Below the pieces are notes generated by a model. The model was not told the DNA's origin. It made no database searches and was given only the letters and a program-made list of their open reading frames with translations. 5,192 nt of DNA from Xanthobacteraceae bacterium (GTDB lineage: Bacteria; Pseudomonadota; Alphaproteobacteria; Rhizobiales; Xanthobacteraceae): contig JASHRR010001054.1 of assembly GCA_030037185.1 (NCBI GenBank), positions 1-5,192 of the forward strand, in the 5' to 3' direction. Both the position numbers and the translations under genes were made by a program. This document shows positions 1-4,800 of this stretch, in pieces; the stretch's first letter is position 1, and each line of letters begins with the position of its first letter.

Positions 1-1781
1 ATGCGCACGCGGGGCCGCAACACCGTGTCTCCCGCCACGATCTTGGCGACGGGCTCGCCAATCCAGCGGATTGTCGCATCCGAGGTCAACACAAACTGGG
101 AGTCTGGCGCGTGGGCGAGCTTGTTGGCGCGCGCCTCGATTTCGCCGGCAAGCGCTTTCTGGGCCGCAGCCGAAAGCGCCTTCGCATCTGTTCCGCCCGA
201 CGTCGCATCAGGTGCAAAACGGAAGCCGTCAAGCCGTCCGATTGTGTGGCCTTCGACCACCACTTCGCCGGTTTTCGTGATTTCCGTTTCCAGCATTGTG
301 TTTTCTCGCATCCGCCGCATCAAGACGCTGGTGCGCCGGTCGACGAAGCGTTCCGCCAATCGCTCATGCAACGCATCGGAAAGCCTGTCCTCAATCGCGC
401 GCGTGACGCCCTGCCAGTGGTCGGGGTCGCCAAGCCAGTCCGGTCGATTGGCCGCGAACGTCCAGGTGCGAATGTGCGCAATCCGCGTCGAAAGCGTATC
501 GATATCGCCGTCGGTATGATCTGCTTGTGCAACTTGGCGAGCAAACCAGTCGTCCGAAATCCTACCCTCTCGAAGCAGAAAACCATAGAGGGTGGCCACC
601 AGTTCGGCATGCGCGGCGGGAGATATTTTCCGATAGTCGGGAATTTGGCACACATCCCACAGCCGCGCGATCGCCGTTGAACCGGTGGCGAGCGCGCGCA
701 CCTCCTCGTCGCGGGCTGCGTGCTCGAAAACCATAATGTCCTCGGCGATCGGCGCCCGCGTGAGGCTCGGATGCGCCGGCAGCATCGCGAGCGAGGCCGA
801 TAGCGCACCGAGCGAGGCGAAATCGAGTTCCGAGTTGCGCCACTGCAACACCTTTACGGACTCGAAACTGTGGCTTTCAAGTGCATGAACAAGTTCGGCG
901 TCGAATGGCGCGCAGCGCCCGGTGGTACCGAAGCTGCCGTCTCGTGTCGCACGGCCGGCGCGACCGGCGATCTGGGCAAATTCAGCTGGCGTGAGGCGAC
1001 GGAATTGATAGCCGTCGAACTTACAGTCCGACGCGAATGCGACGTGATTGACGTCAAGGTTGAGCCCCATGCCGATCGCGTCGGTGGCAACGAGATAATC
1101 GACATCTCCCGACTGGTAGAGTTCGACCTGGGCATTGCGGGTGCGCGGCGACAACGCCCCGAGCACGACGGCTGCGCCGCCGCGCTGCCGCCGGATCAGC
1201 TCCGCGATGGCATAAACCTCGTCAGATGAAAACGCCACGATCGCGGTGCGGCGCGGTTGGCGCGTAATCTTCTTTTCGCCCGCGTAAACAAGCTGCGACA
1301 AACGCGGGCGGCTCAAAATATTGGCGCCGGGCAACAGCTTTTCCACCATCGGACGAACCGTCGCTGCACCCAGAACCAGCGTCTCCTCGCGCCCTCTGCA
1401 ATTGAGCATGCGATCCGTGAAGACGTGACCCCGATCGAGATCGGCGCCAAGCTGAACCTCGTCAACTGCGACGAAGGCGACGTCGAGATCGCGCGGCATC
1501 GCCTCGACCGTGGACACCCAGAAGCGAGGGCTGGCAGGCTTGATCTTCTCCTCGCCGGTGATCAGCGCCACGGCATCAGCGCCAGCACGCTGGGCGATCT
1601 TGTTGTAGACTTCGCGTGCCAAGAGCCGCAGCGGCAATCCAATCAGCCCCGAGGAATGCGCCAGCATGCGCTCGATTGCGAGATGGGTTTTGCCGGTATT
1701 GGTGGGCCCCAGCACCGCCGTGACGCCGTGGCCTCGGGCTCGCAAGTCACGATCCCCAGAGGAGCTAAACGAGATTGGCAT
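1..1781 (-). CDS. SUV3-like ATP-dependent RNA helicase (superfamily 2), C-terminus cut off by the window edge
   Basis: The minus frame is open from the start to base 1, giving 593 complete codons; the 3' end lies outside the window. Numbered from the start chosen here, I see Walker A GPTNTGKT (about 25-32), GLPLRLLAREVY (about 48-59), ITGEEK (about 74-79), motif II as DEVQ (107-110), ATDAIGMGLNLD (232-243) and QIAGRAGR (270-277). This order and these motif variants are those of the SUV3 branch of Ski2-like helicases, known in mitochondria as RNA-unwinding partners of RNA-degrading enzymes. The bacterial role is inferred only: cytoplasmic RNA unwinding or turnover. The start at 1781 is preferred because GGAGG lies 5 bases upstream; an in-frame ATG at 1829 (16 codons longer) and a GTG at 1838 have no good ribosome site. 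Residues beyond about 350 are helical and poorly recognisable. Related alphaproteobacterial proteins are much longer, so perhaps 40% is missing. Family assignment is confident, cellular function is not. Confidence 0.93.
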   Translation of the reverse strand, partial: MPISFSSSGDRDLRARGHGVTAVLGPTNTGKTHLAIERMLAHSSGLIGLPLRLLAREVYNKIAQRAGADAVALITGEEKIKPASPRFWVSTVEAMPRDLDVAFVAVDEVQLGADLDRGHVFTDRMLNCRGREETLVLGAATVRPMVEKLLPGANILSRPRLSQLVYAGEKKITRQPRRTAIVAFSSDEVYAIAELIRRQRGGAAVVLGALSPRTRNAQVELYQSGDVDYLVATDAIGMGLNLDVNHVAFASDCKFDGYQFRRLTPAEFAQIAGRAGRATRDGSFGTTGRCAPFDAELVHALESHSFESVKVLQWRNSELDFASLGALSASLAMLPAHPSLTRAPIAEDIMVFEHAARDEEVRALATGSTAIARLWDVCQIPDYRKISPAAHAELVATLYGFLLREGRISDDWFARQVAQADHTDGDIDTLSTRIAHIRTWTFAANRPDWLGDPDHWQGVTRAIEDRLSDALHERLAERFVDRRTSVLMRRMRENTMLETEITKTGEVVVEGHTIGRLDGFRFAPDATSGGTDAKALSAAAQKALAGEIEARANKLAHAPDSQFVLTSDATIRWIGEPVAKIVAGDTVLRPRVR

Positions 1782-1786
1782 AAAAA

Positions 1787-1791
1787 CCTCC
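1787..1791 (-). promoter_or_regulatory. Ribosome binding site of the helicase gene (GGAGG)
   Basis: On the minus strand GGAGG is followed by five bases and then ATG at 1781. This is a near-ideal Shine-Dalgarno arrangement. It decides the start against the upstream ATG at 1829, which is preceded only by an AT-rich stretch with no purine-rich site. The shorter N-terminus also brings the Walker A motif to about residue 25, close to the start, as expected for this family. Confidence 0.7.
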
Positions 1792-1858
1792 GCCGGCGCA
1801 CGGACAGACCGGCGCGTCGAACGAGGCATCTTTATCACAATGCGATCCAGGCGAGGCG

Positions 1859-1887
1859 AGTATAGCTACGCTGTTAACGCCTGCGAA
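1859..1887 (-). promoter_or_regulatory. Candidate sigma-70-type promoter of the helicase gene
   Basis: On the minus strand TTCGCA (1882-1887) and TATACT (1859-1864) are separated by 17 bases. The -10 matches the consensus at 5 of 6 positions and the -35 at 4 of 6. Transcription would begin near 1852, giving a leader of about 70 bases before the ATG at 1781. This suggests the helicase can be transcribed independently of the DUF3108 gene upstream. Assigned by eye; no expression evidence. Confidence 0.45.
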
Positions 1888-1910
1888 CCAAGATCGAACA
1901 AAGCGCGCCC

Positions 1911-1940
1911 GAATCGCTGACTCGGCTGCCATCGAGATTC
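1911..1940. promoter_or_regulatory. Cluster of three GANTC sites upstream of the helicase promoter
   Basis: GAATC (1911-1915), GACTC (1919-1923) and GATTC (1936-1940) lie within 30 bases, with a fourth at 2063-2067 in the same gap. GANTC is the target of the cell-cycle DNA methyltransferase CcrM in most alphaproteobacteria, and promoter sites of this kind can make transcription respond to methylation, for example through GcrA. I counted eight GANTC sites in the whole window by eye, four of them in this gap. The regulatory role is inferred. Confidence 0.35.
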
Positions 1941-1990
1941 GTTCTCATCAATATGTAGCGGGATGAGGATATGGCACCACTCGATCCTGC

Positions 1991-2016
1991 AAAAAAAGGG
2001 GCGGACCAACGCCGCG
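1991..2016 (-). terminator. Possible weak intrinsic terminator of the DUF3108 transcript
   Basis: Read on the minus strand, a short GC stem (GCGG at 2012-2015 pairing with CCGC at 2001-2004, loop of 7) is followed after a few C residues by seven T (1991-1997). It lies about 105-130 bases after the DUF3108 stop codon and before the helicase promoter, which is where a terminator would be expected. The stem has only four clear pairs and its separation from the T run is not ideal, so it may be inefficient or accidental. Confidence 0.35.
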
Positions 2017-2121
2017 ACAGGAGTTCAATCGCAAGCGACTGGCAAACATCCGTGCAGAAGTCGATTCCATGTTGTCAAGTCCATAACGCACCGCATGTCG
2101 GATTTGAAGGCAGGCGCGACC

Positions 2122-2979
2122 TCAGCGCGCCGCAGCGGTGGCGGGTGTCGAGCGCGGAGTGGCCGCTGTGACGAATTGCGTCGCCTCGAGCACCCCCCGG
2201 CCCAAGGGAGTCTGAAGGGACATCCGATACGGCACCACGATCCGGGTGCCGGCGACCGGCGCCAGCCATATTTCCATATCCTGCTGGGTCATCAGATACC
2301 TGATTGCCGGGCGTTCGGGCACGTAGCCAGCAAGTGGTACGAATTGCACCCCGCAGACCGCCACCGGCCCCTGATAGCCTTTGTGCGCCCGGACGTTCTC
2401 GATGCGCTTGAAGCTCAATTGCAAATCGAAACGCACGCGCCCGTCGAACACCGGTACGGTGCGCCGACAGGCCTCCGGCGAAACCGGATCGCCGGTGCCG
2501 GAAACCCGCATCAGAGCCGCGCTCATGGGATCGACCACGCCCCGCAGATGCGCATCCGTCACAGGAACTCGCTCCGGGTTGGGCACGTTTGGCGGGTCGA
2601 CCAGCAGCTCCTTGACGGTCCCGGCGCTCAGCACGATGCGCAGTTCTTCCACCCGCTTGTCATTGTTGACGGTCGATACAAACAGCGTCGGCACCAGAAC
2701 GTCGCCGCGCACGGCACCTCGCGCAGCGCTGTTGCCCTGGCTCGCCGCAAACACGCGCAGCAGACCGGTGGTCGCGCCATTCACCGCTGCGGTAAATTGA
2801 TCATCACCGATGTCAATAACCCAGCCGCCTTTGCCAATCGGAACGCCCGCCAAAGTGGCGGTATAGCGAGCATCGAGCCTGCCTTGCCCGCTGGCGCTCC
2901 CGCCGGCGAGGCAAACCGCCGCGACCGCCGCGCCGGCCAGATGAAGACCGCGAGAGATCCTGGTCAGGTTACCACGCAC
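2122..2979 (-). CDS. DUF3108 domain protein, exported
   Basis: The product is 285 residues from a GTG start. The N-terminus has an Arg-containing segment, a hydrophobic core (about residues 11-26) and a likely signal peptidase I site near residues 30-31 (after SAS or ASG), so a periplasmic location is inferred. The C in the hydrophobic stretch is preceded by V, so it is not a proper lipobox. The mature part is beta-rich and fits the alphaproteobacterial DUF3108 family: RYTATLAGVPIGKG near its start, DPMSAALMR in the middle, then two cysteines (about 171 and 209) flanking VFDGRVRFDL and GYQGPVAVC, which could form a disulfide. The tail is rich in Ala, Thr and Pro and looks disordered. The family has no established function; an envelope-associated role is only a guess. 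GTG at 2979 is chosen over ATG at 3006 because it has a good ribosome site and the ATG has none. The gene is divergent from rpmB and upstream of the helicase. Confidence 0.88.
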   Translation of the reverse strand: MRGNLTRISRGLHLAGAAVAAVCLAGGSASGQGRLDARYTATLAGVPIGKGGWVIDIGDDQFTAAVNGATTGLLRVFAASQGNSAARGAVRGDVLVPTLFVSTVNNDKRVEELRIVLSAGTVKELLVDPPNVPNPERVPVTDAHLRGVVDPMSAALMRVSGTGDPVSPEACRRTVPVFDGRVRFDLQLSFKRIENVRAHKGYQGPVAVCGVQFVPLAGYVPERPAIRYLMTQQDMEIWLAPVAGTRIVVPYRMSLQTPLGRGVLEATQFVTAATPRSTPATAAAR

Positions 2980-2985
2980 CGGTGA

Positions 2986-2992
2986 TCCTCTC
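2986..2992 (-). promoter_or_regulatory. Ribosome binding site supporting the GTG start of the DUF3108 gene
   Basis: On the minus strand GAGAGGA is followed by six bases and then GTG at 2979. The alternative ATG nine codons upstream (3006) is preceded by no purine-rich sequence and would place the site inside the coding region. The shorter product also has a more usual signal-peptide N-terminus. Confidence 0.65.
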
Positions 2993-3189
2993 GGTCGTAC
3001 GCACATGCGTTGGCTGTGTCGGACAAAACACCGTTGTCAGCGCGGAATAAGTCGATTGTGTGTTCCATCCTCAGACGGCCGGCAAGTCAGAAGCTAAAAT
3101 CTCTGCCGCATGGGCCGCTGTCATGCCCCAGCATCCAGTCTCCGAGCGCACCTCGACGGGCCCCCCCGAGAACTCGCCACGTCCCGAAC
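2993..3189. other. Divergent intergenic stretch with no recognisable gene
   Basis: This covers most of the 316-base gap between the divergent DUF3108 and rpmB genes. Short open frames on the plus strand give low-complexity peptides with no family resemblance and no ribosome sites. It must contain the promoter of the DUF3108 gene, but I could not find a convincing -35/-10 pair on the minus strand. A small inverted repeat (ACGCA/TGCGT, 2999-3010, 2-base centre) lies in the expected leader of the DUF3108 gene, and a run of seven C occurs near 3162-3168. Confidence 0.5.
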
Positions 3190-3218
3190 TTGACGTCCCG
3201 CAGTTACATTACTATAGG
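3190..3218 (+). promoter_or_regulatory. Promoter of rpmB
   Basis: TTGACG (3190-3195) and TATAGG (3213-3218) are separated by exactly 17 bases, five and four matches to the consensus hexamers. Transcription would start near 3225, leaving a leader of about 70 bases before the rpmB ATG. It shares the same -35 box and spacing with the candidate promoter of rpmJ. Confidence 0.65.
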
Positions 3219-3295
3219 TCCGCGGTCCAAACGAGCCAAGATTTTCCACGCTCTGCGTCGTTGGCGGGAGCGCATGATCGCCCAGAGGTTACGCC

Positions 3296-3595
3296 ATGTC
3301 GCGGCGGTGCGAATTGACCGGTAAGACGGCCCAGGTCGGCCACAAGGTCAGCCACTCGAACATCAAATCGAAGCGGCGTTTTTTGCCGAACCTGATAAAT
3401 GTCACCATGATTTCCGACGCGCTCGGGCGCGCGGTGAGACTTCGCGTTTCAGCCAATGCGCTGCGGAGTGTGGATCACCGCGGCGGGCTCGACGCCTTTC
3501 TAAACAAGGCGCCCGACGCCGATCTGTCCCCGCGCGTGCTCGAACTCAAGCGGCAGATAGCCAAAAAGGGCGCGCCAGCCAGCGGGGGCGTTTGA
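3296..3595 (+). CDS. rpmB: 50S ribosomal protein L28
   Basis: The product is 99 residues, the usual length for alphaproteobacterial L28, a component of the large ribosomal subunit. Diagnostic parts are [10 protein letters not shown] at the N-terminus, [16 protein letters not shown] (about 19-34), [22 protein letters not shown] (about 49-70) and a basic LKRQIAKK tail. The start is supported by AGAGG (3284-3288) 7 bases upstream of ATG. There is a single cysteine (residue 5), so a CxxC zinc knuckle found in some L28 proteins cannot form. The gene has its own promoter and is divergent from the DUF3108 gene, a neighbour pairing that I believe is common in this order. The last codons and the stop overlap a 13-bp tandem duplication. 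Identification is very secure. Confidence 0.98.
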   Translation: MSRRCELTGKTAQVGHKVSHSNIKSKRRFLPNLINVTMISDALGRAVRLRVSANALRSVDHRGGLDAFLNKAPDADLSPRVLELKRQIAKKGAPASGGV

Positions 3596-3613
3596 CCCAC
3601 GCGTTTGACCCAC
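3588..3613. repeat. 13-bp tandem duplication across the rpmB stop codon
   Basis: The unit GCGTTTGACCCAC occurs twice without a gap (3588-3600 and 3601-3613). The first copy contains the rpmB TGA stop (3593-3595), so the duplication left the protein intact and added a copy in the 3' untranslated region. The pattern suggests a local slippage duplication. Confidence 0.9.
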
Positions 3614-3641
3614 GCGAGCGCACAATCGACAACAGACGATG

Positions 3642-3720
3642 GCTGGTCACCCGGGAATATCTCGAAAAATTCCGGATTGCCGGTAAGATCTCCCTTTGTT
3701 CGCCAAGGCGTGCTGGTCAC
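3642..3720. repeat. Pair of 9-bp direct repeats flanking a hairpin
   Basis: GCTGGTCAC occurs at 3642-3650 and at 3712-3720, exactly 70 bases apart. Between them lies an imperfect inverted repeat. A 9-bp direct repeat can be left by transposition, but the enclosed 61 bases have no matching terminal inverted repeats, so chance or the remains of a rearrangement are equally possible. Confidence 0.45.
3651..3675 (+). terminator. Hairpin downstream of rpmB, possible transcript end or mRNA-stabilising stem
   Basis: CCGGGAAT (3651-3658) can pair with ATTCCGG (3669-3675) with one bulged G and a 10-base loop. It lies about 55 bases after the rpmB stop. No T run follows directly, so it is not a classical intrinsic terminator; it might mark the 3' end of the rpmB mRNA. 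Low confidence. Confidence 0.25.
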
Positions 3721-3794
3721 TCCCAACACACCGCCTTCACGGCGAAGCGCGCAGCCCGACGGTCTTGTCGAAACGCGCAGGGACGCACGTGCCA

Positions 3795-3823
3795 TTGACG
3801 CCGATGGAGCGTGCCCCTATGGT
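3795..3823 (+). promoter_or_regulatory. Promoter of rpmJ
   Basis: TTGACG (3795-3800) and TATGGT (3818-3823) are separated by 17 bases. Transcription would start near 3830, with a leader of about 48 bases containing the perfect palindrome CGCCGCGGCG (3836-3845). The -35 and spacing match those of the rpmB promoter, consistent with similar sigma-70 control of both ribosomal protein genes. Confidence 0.6.
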
Positions 3824-3877
3824 CCGCGCCGAAACCGCCGCGGCGTGGGATCCGCAAGGAAAATCGAGACTGGTCCG

Positions 3878-4003
3878 ATGAAGGTTCGTAACTCATTGAA
3901 GTCACTACGGGGACGCCACCGCGACAACCGGATCGTGCGGCGCAAGGGCCGCGTCTTTATCATCAACAAGACTCAGCGCCGCTTCAAAGCGCGGCAAGGC
4001 TGA
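3878..4003 (+). CDS. rpmJ: 50S ribosomal protein L36, zinc-free type
   Basis: The product is 41 residues, the normal length of the alphaproteobacterial form. It starts [18 protein letters not shown], continues with [22 protein letters not shown], and is strongly basic throughout. The zinc ribbon of classical L36 needs three cysteines and a histidine; here there is no cysteine at all, so this is the C-minus form. It binds 23S rRNA in the large subunit. The frame is open far upstream (to 3605), but only the last 41 residues resemble a protein family. The Shine-Dalgarno is unusual: AAGGA (3856-3860) is 17 bases from ATG, and only GAG (3866-3868) lies at normal distance. It has its own promoter. 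Although tiny, the identification is very secure. Confidence 0.96.
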   Translation: MKVRNSLKSLRGRHRDNRIVRRKGRVFIINKTQRRFKARQG

Positions 4004-4058
4004 AGGCGCCGCGACGCGGGCGTCTCGCTCGCCCCATCCCGGTCGGGAGCCTCGCGGT

Positions 4059-4086
4059 CCGAGGACGGCAGGCCGAGGACGGCAGG
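4059..4086. repeat. 14-bp tandem repeat between rpmJ and the TPR gene
   Basis: The unit CCGAGGACGGCAGG occurs twice in tandem (4059-4072 and 4073-4086), with the next base also matching. It lies in the 154-base gap between rpmJ and the TPR gene. The same gap has short GC-rich inverted repeats (GACGC/GCGTC at 4013-4024, TCCC/GGGA at 4037-4048) but no T run, so I do not call a terminator. Confidence 0.85.
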
Positions 4087-4157
4087 CAAAGAGTGATCAC
4101 ATCGGTTTGACTACGGCACCCTTGCGGACGGCAGATTGCCGGCTAAGCTTAGGGATT

Positions 4158-4793
4158 ATGATCCATCGTCTTGCCTGTGTCGCTTTTTCCGTCCTGCTCG
4201 CCGCCCTGGCCTCCGGCGCAAATGCGCAGGTGCTGCCGGATCCTCATGCGGACCCGCATGAGGATCTGGTGAAGCCGCCGGACGAGCTGCCCAACCTTCC
4301 CAAGGGCGAGCGCAACCGAAATCTCGATTTCCTGTTCGGCGCGCTGAAAGCCGCGCCTGACGAGGCCAGCGCCAAAGCGGTCGAGGACCGCATCTGGGCG
4401 GTCTGGACGGGGGTCGGTAACGAGACCACCAATCTTTTGATGAGCCGGGCCAAGAAGGCGGCTGACGAGAAGGACTATGATCTCGCCATCCGGATGCTCA
4501 GCGCCATTGTCGAGATCCAGCCGGACTTCATGGAGGCATGGAACCGGCGCGCGACGGTGTATTTCCTGAAAAAAGACTATGTGAACTCGATGGCCGACAT
4601 CGCCAAGGTGCTGACCCGCGAGCCGCGTCATTTCGCGGCGCTGTCGGGCCTTGGACTGATCATGCAGGACATCGGCGACGACAAGCACGCACTCGAGGCT
4701 TATAGCAAGGCGCTAGAGATCTACCCTCGCCTCAAGGGAATGGAGGAGAAGGTCAAGAACCTGAAAGAAAAGGTCGAGGGGCGCAATCTCTGA
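4158..4793 (+). CDS. Exported tetratricopeptide-repeat (TPR) protein
   Basis: The product is 211 residues. A signal peptide is clear: MIHR, a hydrophobic core (about 5-19), and the cleavage motif ANA after residue 23, so export to the periplasm is inferred. A short linker with DPHADPHED (28-36) and Pro-rich sequence follows, then a helical domain with about three TPR units (roughly 92-125, 126-159 and 160-193). Visible TPR features are YDLAIRMLSAIVEIQPDFMEAWNRRA and the last unit with GDDKHALEAYSKALEIYP. TPRs mediate protein-protein contacts; the partner is unknown. The ATG at 4158 is chosen because it gives a proper signal peptide and has AGGGA 2 bases upstream, a rather short spacing. A TTG at 4107 would only add 17 unlikely residues. 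The gene is followed after 7 bases by a hydrolase gene, suggesting one transcript. A perfect inverted repeat lies within codons 28-37. Confidence 0.9.
   Translation: MIHRLACVAFSVLLAALASGANAQVLPDPHADPHEDLVKPPDELPNLPKGERNRNLDFLFGALKAAPDEASAKAVEDRIWAVWTGVGNETTNLLMSRAKKAADEKDYDLAIRMLSAIVEIQPDFMEAWNRRATVYFLKKDYVNSMADIAKVLTREPRHFAALSGLGLIMQDIGDDKHALEAYSKALEIYPRLKGMEEKVKNLKEKVEGRNL
4239..4266. repeat. Perfect 13-bp inverted repeat with 2-base centre inside the TPR gene
   Basis: GATCCTCATGCGG (4239-4251) is followed by AC and then its exact reverse complement (4254-4266). In RNA this can fold into a 12-pair stem with a GACC tetraloop. It lies inside the coding region, starting about 12 bases after the predicted signal peptide cleavage codon, and encodes the DPHADPHED stretch. 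It is seen directly; its role is unknown. Confidence 0.97.
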
Positions 4794-4800
4794 CGCGCCA

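Larger units (their letters stand above)
1782..2121. other. Non-coding gap between helicase and DUF3108 genes
   Basis: This 340-base stretch lies between two minus-strand genes. Besides the helicase leader, its promoter, the GANTC cluster and the T-run hairpin, I see no gene. A plus-strand open frame that begins here is the mirror of the DUF3108 gene and does not look like a protein. A perfect TTGACA on the minus strand (2073-2078) has no matching -10 box at 16-18 bases, so I do not call it a promoter. Confidence 0.6.

Noticed and set aside
1257..1865. 202-codon plus-strand open frame, and others opposite the helicase (for example 1-519 and 111-680)
   Set aside because: They run antisense to the helicase, whose motifs are unmistakable, and show no recognisable domains.
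2073..2078. Perfect TTGACA on the minus strand
   Set aside because: No -10-like hexamer at 16-18 bases downstream; the pair at 1859-1887 is better placed for the helicase.
1963..2985. 340-codon plus-strand open frame
   Set aside because: It is the antisense mirror of the DUF3108 gene; composition is His/Arg-rich with no family resemblance, as expected of a shadow in GC-rich DNA.
3475..3795. 106-codon minus-strand open frame across the end of rpmB and the gap behind it
   Set aside because: It overlaps rpmB antisense by about 120 bases, has no ribosome site or recognisable domain; kept only as a reason to test the gap for repeats.
3605..3877. Long in-frame upstream extension of rpmJ
   Set aside because: L36 is 41 residues and starts MKVRNSLK; the upstream peptide is unlike any protein and includes the candidate rpmJ promoter.
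4013..4048. GC-rich inverted repeats after rpmJ as a terminator
   Set aside because: Stems are only 4-5 pairs and no T run follows.
4107..4157. TTG start 17 codons upstream of the TPR gene, and TTGACT here as a -35 box
   Set aside because: The extension would bury the signal peptide. As a -35 box it has no good -10 at 16-18 bases, so no promoter is called.
4149..4688. 179-codon minus-strand open frame
   Set aside because: Antisense shadow of the TPR gene, which has a signal peptide and TPR motifs.
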